Source of the DNA: an uncultured Bacteroidales bacterium
GTDB lineage: Bacteria > Bacteroidota > Bacteroidia > Bacteroidales > Paludibacteraceae
Length of the DNA stretch: 64,000 nucleotides
Reading direction: 5' to 3'
NCBI GenBank assembly: GCA_946534715.1
Contig: CAMNCW010000036.1
Location: forward strand, 1 to 64,000
The notes under the pieces are model-generated. The model was given only the letters and a program-made list of their open reading frames with translations. It did no database searches and had not been told where the DNA came from. Both the position numbers and the translations under genes were made by a program. Shown here piece after piece: positions 37,484 to 45,043 of the stretch. The number at the start of each line of letters is the position of its first letter. Position 1 is the stretch's first letter.

Positions 37484-38110
37484 TTATCGTATGGGAAGAA
37501 GCCATCCGAGATTGACGCTCAGGTCAAAGGGAGAGGCAAGGCTGTATTTGTCGATGAGCGTAGTGCCGTAAATGCCACCGAAGGAGTAGTTTGCACGGAT
37601 CTCCAATTGGTATAAGCCGGCTTTCTTGGTCTGGATGTAAAATCCTGTTCCGCCGGCTAAACCCCAATCGAACCGGTGATCAACGGTCTTGGTCTCGTCC
37701 TTGACGCAATAACCGATTTGTGGCCCTAAGTTCAAGAACCATTTGCCGACCTCGCCACCGAAATTGAGGTGCATAAGGATCGGCAGTTCGATATAATGAA
37801 GGTTGTTATAAGTGTGTCCGGCGGTCTCGGTATAGGTAGCCCAGCCTCTGTGAAGGTAGTTCAGTTCCGTTTGGAAATGGCAGTATTTATGTCCGGCATA
37901 GCGGAAGACGAAACCTCCGTTTCCGCCTAACACAGCGGCATTGGTGATAGGCGTCATACCTTCCATAGATGGCCTGAAAAAGACCGTGGAAGCCGTTACG
38001 CCGCCATGGAAACCGACGTAGAACTCCGGTCTCTTCAACCGCGGTTGTGCGAACGCTGCCACACAGCATACCACCACGACCACACATCCTATGAATCGTT
38101 TAATTATCAA
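37484..38110 (-). CDS. Outer membrane beta-barrel protein (OMP_b-brl_2-like)
   Basis: Signal peptide KRFIGCVVVVVCCVAAFAQ; GFHGGVTAST...; TTG start in repeat. Confidence 0.7.
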   Translation of the reverse strand: MIIKRFIGCVVVVVCCVAAFAQPRLKRPEFYVGFHGGVTASTVFFRPSMEGMTPITNAAVLGGNGGFVFRYAGHKYCHFQTELNYLHRGWATYTETAGHTYNNLHYIELPILMHLNFGGEVGKWFLNLGPQIGYCVKDETKTVDHRFDWGLAGGTGFYIQTKKAGLYQLEIRANYSFGGIYGTTLIDKYSLASPFDLSVNLGWLLPIR

Positions 38111-38120
38111 TTCTCAATTA
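38100..38120. repeat. Family A heptads at CDS junction
   Basis: TTAATTA TCAATTC TCAATTA. Confidence 0.7.
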
Positions 38121-39519
38121 CCCTCACTTCTTCGTTTTGCCATCCGCCTTCGCCTACTTGTGTCCAGCGGATAATAGACTGTAAACCTTGCGTTTCTTTT
38201 TCACCGTTGAGCCATCCGATCATAGCGCGCATAAGGTCATAACCCAAAAGGTCAAAACGCGGTGCATCGGAAGTGTGATTGGTCAGATAATAGTGTTCCC
38301 AGAGGTTGTCATACTCTTCGTGGTCGGTCTCTTTGCGGAACACCGAGGTGTACACCTGCGGCAGGTCGAGGTTCTCCTTCTGCCATGCGTACTGGCTGAC
38401 GAGGCGCACTTTGTAGCCTTTTTCCTGTAAGAGTGACAAATGGGGCAGGAGGATGCGCACATGTTGGAACTTGTCGGAATAGAGAATGAAGAGGTTCTCT
38501 TTGGCGCTATCCAAGGCATACTCGATGGAGTCGATCATCAGGTCATGAAGGGGAACGGACGTATATTGGATCTCGCTCCGTTGGAGACGTTTGCGCAGTG
38601 CGCGGACAGGCGCCGATAGTTCTGCATCGCGTACATCCACGGTGATGCAATGGGTCGCGCTGTCATGCGCTGCAATCCACGTAAAGAGACTGTCCGCCTC
38701 CTGTTCGTCCGTAGAGTTGAATTGCAGCACTTGCTTGCGGTTGGCCAGATCCATATCGTCGCTGAAGGGGAGCAAGAGGGGCACTTGATGGGTCTCGCAC
38801 CATGCCGCCATACGCTCGATCTGTATCGGATAAACCAAGCCCAAGATCCCTCGTACGCTGTCTAACTCGGTGCTGTCACAGAGGGCGTTGATGCGTCTCT
38901 CGCTCCGTTCGGTGTCATAGACGCGCAGACGATATAAAGTGCTGTCATTCTGCATCGTGCGCAAAGCCAACAAAGCGCCTTGATAGAACTCCATCATCCG
39001 CTCGGCGTTCGTGCTCTTTTTGGTCTGATGGCTCTCAAAGGGTAGCATAAGGGCTAATTCCACCACCTTGCGCTCAACCGGCTGTACTGAATCGGTCATT
39101 ACCGAATCCGTCTGTAAGGTATCGACCGATAGAATCGTGTCCGGTTTGATGGGGTCTGTTTGGCCTTTCAAACTATCTACGATCATCTGTAAACTATCCA
39201 CTTTTTGCTTCAACGGGTTCGCATGCACTTTTTCTATTTCTCGTCCTGTTGGCAGATACAGGGTCTCGCCGAAATGCAGACCTCGTTCGCGTAACTGCGG
39301 GTTCAGACGAACAATCTCCGCTTGCGGCACATTGAAATTGACACCGATGCGGTATAGACCGATGCTGCGTTCCACTTGATAGACATATACTTCCTCTCCG
39401 TTGATGGTGTCTAACGGATAGTTCAGTAACTCTTGCGCCTGTGTCCAAGCGCAGAAAAAGATGCTCAGCAACAGGGCGGACAGTCGCAGCCCTTTCGACT
39501 CAAATCTCTCAACTTTCAT
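38107..39519 (-). CDS. LysM-domain protein with periplasmic substrate-binding-like region
   Basis: VYVYQVERSIGLYRIGVNFNVPQAEIVRLNPQLRERGLHFGETLYLP; ABC-binding-like central region. Confidence 0.72.
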   Translation of the reverse strand: MKVERFESKGLRLSALLLSIFFCAWTQAQELLNYPLDTINGEEVYVYQVERSIGLYRIGVNFNVPQAEIVRLNPQLRERGLHFGETLYLPTGREIEKVHANPLKQKVDSLQMIVDSLKGQTDPIKPDTILSVDTLQTDSVMTDSVQPVERKVVELALMLPFESHQTKKSTNAERMMEFYQGALLALRTMQNDSTLYRLRVYDTERSERRINALCDSTELDSVRGILGLVYPIQIERMAAWCETHQVPLLLPFSDDMDLANRKQVLQFNSTDEQEADSLFTWIAAHDSATHCITVDVRDAELSAPVRALRKRLQRSEIQYTSVPLHDLMIDSIEYALDSAKENLFILYSDKFQHVRILLPHLSLLQEKGYKVRLVSQYAWQKENLDLPQVYTSVFRKETDHEEYDNLWEHYYLTNHTSDAPRFDLLGYDLMRAMIGWLNGEKETQGLQSIIRWTQVGEGGWQNEEVRVIEN

Positions 39520-41174
39520 ATTTCTTTCCTCTCGTACCTGTGTTTTCTTATTCCCCAAACCAATCCGCCGATGAGTGCTAAAATGCCGATAGGCAGACTG
39601 ATACTGAGTGTTTGTATTTGCGCGCGGTATTGATGCGCACGTTGGTCATTCAATAAGCGCAATGCGACGCTTTTCTCCCGTAGCCCGATGATGCCTTCGC
39701 TGTCCGTGAGCCAGAGAATGGCATTGACCGCAAAATCGCGGTTGGAGAACTGCATTCCGCTGTAACGGTCATAACCCATGGGGAGCACTTGTCCTTTCTG
39801 GGTCTCGTTCAACAATATACTGCCGCTACCGATCACCACTTGCCGGGTCTTGACGCCCGTTTTGCGGATTGGCTCGTCGGTCTCGATGCCTTTGGGCATC
39901 ATACGGTGCGCATAAGCGCTGCTGAAAGCTCCTTCCAAAGAAACGGCTATCGGAACGTACTGATAGACGAATGTCTTGGCGTCGGGGTTCATGTCATCCA
40001 GGTTCACTTTGCCCGGTGTGGCGGTTACGCGGCTTGCAGTGCTGGTGGCTAAAAGCACACGTTTCTCAATTCCGTCTTCGCCGCCGACAGCATCAACGGG
40101 GCTGACAAAAGTACTCATCACTTGCCCCATGTTTCGGGTGATAGGTGACCCTTGGCTGGTTAGCAGTAACGGAGCATAGGTCCACGGCATTGGCTGTAAG
40201 TTCGGCTGAGACGGATCGGAACTGACGTTCACCGGTATCGGCAGACATTGGATATCTTGCACCAGGGCGGGGTTGACCCGTACACCGTATCGGAAGAGCA
40301 TATCCGACAGACCTAATTCCATGGCGATGATGGGGGTGAAACCTTCCTGTTGTAGCACTTGTTCGCTGAACTGAACACCGTTAACCGCCCATAGGACAGC
40401 GCCGCCGCGCATGATGTATTGGTCTATCACAAAGCGCTCTGCATCGCTGAATGCCGTAACTGGATTGACGATGATTACCGCCTTGTACCCGTCTAAGATG
40501 TGCGCGTTCACATGCTCGTCCGTTATGCTTCCCCGGTCCACTTGGTAGTACTTGCTCAGCGCGCTCATCAGGTCATAGGTGTGTGCCTCATCCGGCTCTC
40601 CGTGACCTTCCAGAATCGCCACACGCGGGGTCTCTTTTTGTTGCAACAGATGCAACGCTTCCGCAAATGCGAACTCCAACTGCTCAATGCTGGCGTTGAG
40701 GTTCTCTTCGCCGCTCAGGCCGCGGGTGTTCTTGAGCAGACTCACCACAGCGCGTTTGCCTTTGTACTGCATCAACGCATAGGGATAGACGGTGGTCTGT
40801 GCGGTCTTGCCGTTCTGTTCTCGCTCATGGATGACGATGGGATTCAAACCTAATGAATCCGCAATCTCAATTGTGCATTGTGCATTGTGAATTGTGAATT
40901 GTGCATTGTGCATTGTGAATTTCCCATACACGTTCATTTCGTCGATCGTCTCTTCCGTGGCTTTTTTGAGCCTTCGGAAACCCGAATTAAGGTCGCCGTC
41001 TAAGAGTAGCGTGATCTCGATCGCCTCGTCGGTCTGGCGAAGCATGGCCTTGGTCGCTTCGCTCAGACTGTAGTGTTTGTCGTCCGTCATGTCCCAACGA
41101 ACAGGCAATAAGTATGAGGCCGCGATCATCGCCGCCAACACACCAAGCACTATGATAAACCGCTCAATTCTCAA
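39516..41174 (-). CDS. gldG: Gliding motility-associated ABC transporter substrate-binding protein GldG
   Basis: DDKHYSLSEATKAMLRQTDEAIEITLLLDGDLNSGFRRLKKATEE; VAILEGHGEPDEAHTYDLMSALSKYYQVDRG; C-terminal TM. Confidence 0.85.
   Translation of the reverse strand: MRIERFIIVLGVLAAMIAASYLLPVRWDMTDDKHYSLSEATKAMLRQTDEAIEITLLLDGDLNSGFRRLKKATEETIDEMNVYGKFTMHNAQFTIHNAQCTIEIADSLGLNPIVIHEREQNGKTAQTTVYPYALMQYKGKRAVVSLLKNTRGLSGEENLNASIEQLEFAFAEALHLLQQKETPRVAILEGHGEPDEAHTYDLMSALSKYYQVDRGSITDEHVNAHILDGYKAVIIVNPVTAFSDAERFVIDQYIMRGGAVLWAVNGVQFSEQVLQQEGFTPIIAMELGLSDMLFRYGVRVNPALVQDIQCLPIPVNVSSDPSQPNLQPMPWTYAPLLLTSQGSPITRNMGQVMSTFVSPVDAVGGEDGIEKRVLLATSTASRVTATPGKVNLDDMNPDAKTFVYQYVPIAVSLEGAFSSAYAHRMMPKGIETDEPIRKTGVKTRQVVIGSGSILLNETQKGQVLPMGYDRYSGMQFSNRDFAVNAILWLTDSEGIIGLREKSVALRLLNDQRAHQYRAQIQTLSISLPIGILALIGGLVWGIRKHRYERKEI
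40870..40918. repeat. Family A heptad array (7 units) inside gldG
   Basis: ATTGTGC ATTGTGC ATTGTGA ATTGTGA ATTGTGC ATTGTGC ATTGTGA. Confidence 0.95.
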
Positions 41175-41191
41175 TTCTCAATTCTCAATTA
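41164..41191. repeat. Family A heptad array containing gldG TTG start
   Basis: TCAATTC TCAATTC TCAATTC TCAATTA. Confidence 0.9.
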
Positions 41192-42913
41192 TCACTTCTT
41201 TATTTTCTCCCACATCTCCTGGTCGATCTCGACGGGGTATTTGGCGCGCAGGGCTTTGATCCACTCGGCCTCTAAGTAATCCTGGTAGTCGGTGGTCACT
41301 TTGCCTTTCTCGTCTGTCCAACTCTCCGGCGCTTTCAGCTTCTTGCCCATCATCTCCACTACCGGCATCTCTTCGGATGCGGCGGAAGGCACTTGGTCTA
41401 ACTCCCAGAGACCGTGCTGTACTTTCACGTAAGTCACGGTATCTTGATTGATGCGGTGGTTGATATAACTCTTGATCGAATCCGGGTGAGCGCTCTTGAT
41501 GATGGCTTTGGCGGCCTTGGCGCTGTTCTTGTCTTTGGCGTGGATAATATAGCCTTTCCAACGAGGTGCATCCCAGGTGTATTTCTTCTTGTTGGCTTTG
41601 AAGAACGCCTCCAAACCTGCGGTGTCTTTGGCGGCTTTGTCCCATACTTCGTTCAGCGAAACCTCAAAGAGCAGGATGCCGTCGTGGTATTCTTGTACCA
41701 GATGGCGCAGTTCGGTGTATTTCTCCTCCAAGTGCTCGTCGGCGTAAGCGCGCACCTCTGCATCGCTCATGCTTGCCGGCAGATGGTACTCGGCGCGGGT
41801 CTTGCGGATGAAACTCTTGTCCGCCTCTTTCGCACGCTCGTCACGCATCACTTGACGCTTAATTTGAGTGTACATCGAGTCGAGCGGTTGAATACCGCGT
41901 TCACCCTCTTTGAGAATAATATGCCAGCCGTATTGGGAACGTACCGGCGCACTGATCTCACCTTCTTTGAGCGCAAAAACAGCATCCTCAAACGGTTTCA
42001 CCATCATGCCTTTGCCGAACCAGCCTAACTCTCCTCCGCGTGCACTGCTACCACGGTCATCGGACTCGCGGGCGGCTACTTCGGCAAAGTTGTCCTTGGT
42101 CAAAGTGGCGGCAATCGAATCAATCAGCGCTTTCTTTGCGCTCTCGGCGGCTGCATCGTCGCGAGGAACCATCTTCATGATGTGGCTCGCTTTCACCTCT
42201 ATATGGTCGCGCTCCTCTTCTACAAGCACGAAGTGGAAACCGTACTGAGTGCGGAAAATCGGACTGTAAGCGCCTACAGGGGTGTTATAAACTGCCTCCT
42301 CCAACGGATAGACATAGCGGAACGGGGTGATCCAGCCTAACTCGCCGCCGGTCTCTTGTACGTTCGGGTCGGTGCTCACTTCGCGGGCTACCATCTCAAA
42401 CGGGTCGGTCTTGTAGCGAACGGCTTTCGAGCCTCTGGCTTTCACGGGTTTGCCCACGGTCACACGATGGTATGCGTCGGTGATCTTTGCCAATGCTTCT
42501 GCTTCGGTGGCGCTGTCGGAGTTCATCGGGCATTGAATCGCGATATGCGCTGCACGGCGGTCTTTCGACATGCGTTGCCAACTCATCCGGATCAGGCTGT
42601 CCAGCGCTGCCTCGTCTTGAAGGTACTTAGGCGTAGCTTGTGCGCGGTAGCCTTTCAGCTCTTTCTTGAAACTCTCGGTCGTGTCTATGCCTTGTGCTTC
42701 CGCTTCGGCTACTTTGAGCTTGAAATTGATGAACATGTCCAAGTACTCGTCCATGGTCTTGGGATCCACGGCGCCGGCTTGGTTATTCTTCTCATAGATG
42801 TACAAAAATTCTTCTGCGCTGATGCCTTTTCCATTGATGGTCATCAGCGGTTTTTCTGCCCATACGGCCATACTCATCGCCGCGATGGTTGCCAATAAAA
42901 TGCTTTTTTTCAT
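41192..42913 (-). CDS. Peptidylprolyl isomerase (PpiC/SurA-type, two rotamase domains)
   Basis: TGGELGWITPFRYVYPLEEAVYNTPVGAYSPIFRTQYGFHFVLVEEERD; RGGELGWFGKGMMVKPFEDAVFALKEGEISAPVRSQYGWHIILKEG. Confidence 0.92.
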   Translation of the reverse strand: MKKSILLATIAAMSMAVWAEKPLMTINGKGISAEEFLYIYEKNNQAGAVDPKTMDEYLDMFINFKLKVAEAEAQGIDTTESFKKELKGYRAQATPKYLQDEAALDSLIRMSWQRMSKDRRAAHIAIQCPMNSDSATEAEALAKITDAYHRVTVGKPVKARGSKAVRYKTDPFEMVAREVSTDPNVQETGGELGWITPFRYVYPLEEAVYNTPVGAYSPIFRTQYGFHFVLVEEERDHIEVKASHIMKMVPRDDAAAESAKKALIDSIAATLTKDNFAEVAARESDDRGSSARGGELGWFGKGMMVKPFEDAVFALKEGEISAPVRSQYGWHIILKEGERGIQPLDSMYTQIKRQVMRDERAKEADKSFIRKTRAEYHLPASMSDAEVRAYADEHLEEKYTELRHLVQEYHDGILLFEVSLNEVWDKAAKDTAGLEAFFKANKKKYTWDAPRWKGYIIHAKDKNSAKAAKAIIKSAHPDSIKSYINHRINQDTVTYVKVQHGLWELDQVPSAASEEMPVVEMMGKKLKAPESWTDEKGKVTTDYQDYLEAEWIKALRAKYPVEIDQEMWEKIKK

Positions 42914-42959
42914 TTCTGTTATGGTTAATTTATTTGATTCATCAAGTAATCGTTCGGGG

Positions 42960-44045
42960 TTATCCTTTCTCCCCCTTTGAGAGGGGGGCGGGGGGTATTA
43001 CGTACTTCTTGTACGTCTTTTCAAACAACCCCACGGCTTGCGCCAAGCTTCCGAATAGTTCGCCTCCCGAGGCATTGGCGTGACCGCCGCCGTGAAAGAC
43101 CTCGCTGGCCCATATGTTCACCGGACGGTCGCCTTGCGAACGGAAGGAAATGCGGATGCGCGGTTTGGGGGTGCCGGGTTTGGGACGTTCCTCACGCATC
43201 ATCACCGAGTAATAGATATCCGCTATCTGCAACGGCATGTTCACGATGCCCTCGGTGTCGCCCACTTTGTAGTGGTATTGGTCCAACTCGTCAGCACTGA
43301 GGGTGATGAGCGCCAAGTGGTATTCGGGGTAGATACGCATCTTGCGGTATAACGCATAACCCGTCATTCGCAAACGGTCTGTCGAGTATTGGTTGAACAC
43401 GGCGTTGTAGATCGCATCTTTCTGTACGCCCGCGCGTAGCAAAGAAGCGATGATGTCGTACAACTCTGCGTTCGTGGAGTTGTAACTGAAATTGCCGGTG
43501 TCGGTCATCAGACCCGTATAAATACATGTCGCAATCTCGTAACTCAACGGATTCCTTTCTCCCTCCCTTGAGGGGAGGGCTGGGGTGGGGTTGACTCCTG
43601 CTATCAGCTTGTACACCACTTCACATGCCGAACTGGCGGTGGGGTACGAGTGTACCTCCGTCCATATATCCAAACTGCATTGCGGATCCAACAGGTGGTG
43701 GTCAATCATCACTTTGGGGCAGGGGTTTGCTAACATCTTTTCGCCAACGGGACCGATGCGTTTGGGGTCGTTGAAATCCGTGCAGAGCAACAGATTCGCC
43801 CCTTCGATGAGTTTGTTGCAAACGGCGGTCTCTTTTTCATACACGCGTATTTGGTCTGCTCCGGGCATCCAGTTGTAGAACGCCGGAAAAGCATTCGGTA
43901 CAATCACCGTGCATTGTGAATTGTGCATTGTGCATTGTGAATTGCAATAGTGCCACAATGCCAATGCTGAACCCATCGCGTCACCGTCGGGCGCCATGTG
44001 CGTAAGTATTATAATATGTCCTGCTTTTGCTATTAATTCGTCCAT
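42960..44045 (-). CDS. DHH/DHHA1 family phosphoesterase (NrnA-like)
   Basis: ILTHMAPDGDAMGSALALWHY; IVPNAFPAFYNWMPGADQI; MIDHHLLDP; FHGGGHANASGGE. Confidence 0.92.
   Translation of the reverse strand: MDELIAKAGHIIILTHMAPDGDAMGSALALWHYCNSQCTMHNSQCTVIVPNAFPAFYNWMPGADQIRVYEKETAVCNKLIEGANLLLCTDFNDPKRIGPVGEKMLANPCPKVMIDHHLLDPQCSLDIWTEVHSYPTASSACEVVYKLIAGVNPTPALPSREGERNPLSYEIATCIYTGLMTDTGNFSYNSTNAELYDIIASLLRAGVQKDAIYNAVFNQYSTDRLRMTGYALYRKMRIYPEYHLALITLSADELDQYHYKVGDTEGIVNMPLQIADIYYSVMMREERPKPGTPKPRIRISFRSQGDRPVNIWASEVFHGGGHANASGGELFGSLAQAVGLFEKTYKKYVIPPAPLSKGEKG
42967..42999. repeat. Family B-I element encoding DHH C-terminus
   Basis: ttctccccctttgagaggggggcggggggtatt; protein IPPAPLSKGEKG*. Confidence 0.85.
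43559..43592. repeat. Family B-II element inside DHH gene
   Basis: ctccctcccttgaggggagggctggggtggggtt; minus-strand peptide NPTPALPSREGE. Confidence 0.9.
43909..43943. repeat. Family A heptad array inside DHH gene
   Basis: GTGCATT GTGAATT GTGCATT GTGCATT GTGAATT; peptide NSQCTMH NSQCTV. Confidence 0.95.
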
Positions 44046-44063
44046 AAGCATAAAAAAATCGTG

Positions 44064-44094
44064 CAAAGTTACACTTTTTTTTGCATATATCAAA
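44064..44094 (-). promoter_or_regulatory. Bacteroidetes-type promoter for DHH gene
   Basis: Minus strand TTTG-N19-TAACTTTG; interleaved with divergent promoter. Confidence 0.7.
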
Positions 44095-44111
44095 ATTTTT
44101 CTGTAATTTTG
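44080..44111 (+). promoter_or_regulatory. Bacteroidetes-type promoter for methyltransferase
   Basis: TTTGCATATATC, TTTG-N20-TAATTTTG. Confidence 0.78.
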
Positions 44112-44131
44112 CAACGAAAAAATGAATATCT

Positions 44132-44986
44132 ATGGATAAAATCAGCAAATCGCAGGTTAAAATGGTGAGAAGTCTCCAGCAAAAAAAGTTCCGGGACGAA
44201 CTTGGATTGTTTGTGGCTGAGGGGGAAAAATGCGTGTCGGAATTGTTAAAATCTTTCGACCCTGAACTCCTCATCGTCTCAACCGACAAATCTGAATTCT
44301 CTTCTCCCCCTTTGAGAGGGGGCGCGGGGGTGTCCTCAATTCTCTCCGCCTCTCCCACTGAGATTGAGCAGATGTCTTCGCTCCGTACGCCCCAAGGCGT
44401 CATCGGCGTTTTCCATAAACGCCCCTCTCAATTATCAATTGTCAATTCTCAATTATTAATTGCCCTCGATGGCATTCAGGACCCCGGGAACCTGGGCACG
44501 ATCATCCGTACTTGCGATTGGTTCGGTGTCCACGATATCGTTTGTTCCCTTGACACCGCAGATTGTTATAACCCAAAGGTGGTACAAGCCACGATGGGCG
44601 CGCTTTCGCGCGTACGCGTTCATTATGTTAATCTCCCCGCATGGCTTGAATCCCTCTCCCCCTCTGAGAGGGGGGCGGGGGGTGTCCCCAATATCTTCGG
44701 CACGCTCCTTGAGGGAAAAAACATGTACGATGTCTTGGCTGATCTCTCTTCCGCCTATTCCCTGTCGTCCCCCCTTGGGGGGACTGAGGGGGGCTTTTCT
44801 TCCATCATCGTCATGGGCAACGAGGGAAATGGTATCTCTCCGGAGGTTCGCTCGCTGGTCACCCATCCTATCCGCATTCCCTCGTTCCCCGAGAATGCCG
44901 AGACTTCCGAAAGCCTCAATGTCTCGATTGCTACTGCAATCGTCCTTGCCGAGTTCCGCAGAATTCTTAAAGAAAAATTCGCCTAA
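44132..44986 (+). CDS. TrmH/SpoU-family RNA 2'-O-methyltransferase
   Basis: SLQQKKFRDELGLFVAEGEKCVSELL; IALDGIQDPGNLGTIIRTCDWFGV; VMGNEGNGISPEVRSLVTHPIRIPSF; SLNVSIATAIVLAEFRR. Confidence 0.92.
   Translation: MDKISKSQVKMVRSLQQKKFRDELGLFVAEGEKCVSELLKSFDPELLIVSTDKSEFSSPPLRGGAGVSSILSASPTEIEQMSSLRTPQGVIGVFHKRPSQLSIVNSQLLIALDGIQDPGNLGTIIRTCDWFGVHDIVCSLDTADCYNPKVVQATMGALSRVRVHYVNLPAWLESLSPSERGAGGVPNIFGTLLEGKNMYDVLADLSSAYSLSSPLGGTEGGFSSIIVMGNEGNGISPEVRSLVTHPIRIPSFPENAETSESLNVSIATAIVLAEFRRILKEKFA
44302..44335. repeat. Family B-I element inside methyltransferase
   Basis: ttctccccctttgagagggggcgcgggggtgtcc; SSPPLRGGAGVSS. Confidence 0.88.
44428..44462. repeat. Family A heptad array inside methyltransferase
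   Basis: TCAATTA TCAATTG TCAATTC TCAATTA TTAATTG; SQLSIVNSQLLI. Confidence 0.95.
44655..44687. repeat. Family B-I element inside methyltransferase
   Basis: tctccccctctgagaggggggcggggggtgtcc; LSPSERGAGGVP. Confidence 0.9.
44768..44797. repeat. Family B-III element inside methyltransferase
   Basis: tccccccttggggggactgaggggggcttt; SSPLGGTEGGF. Confidence 0.85.
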
Positions 44987-45010
44987 TTCGCCTAATTCGC
45001 CGTCCTATAA

Positions 45011-45043
45011 TTCTTAATTCTTAATTTTTAATTTTTAATTTCC
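45011..45043. repeat. Family A heptad array upstream of the PBP-AraC regulator
   Basis: TTCTTAA TTCTTAA TTTTTAA TTTTTAA TTTCC. Confidence 0.85.

Noticed and set aside
37484-38110. Assignment of the beta-barrel gene as T9SS PorT
   Set aside because: Sequence only supports a general OMP_b-brl_2-like family; no specific PorT features could be confirmed without a search
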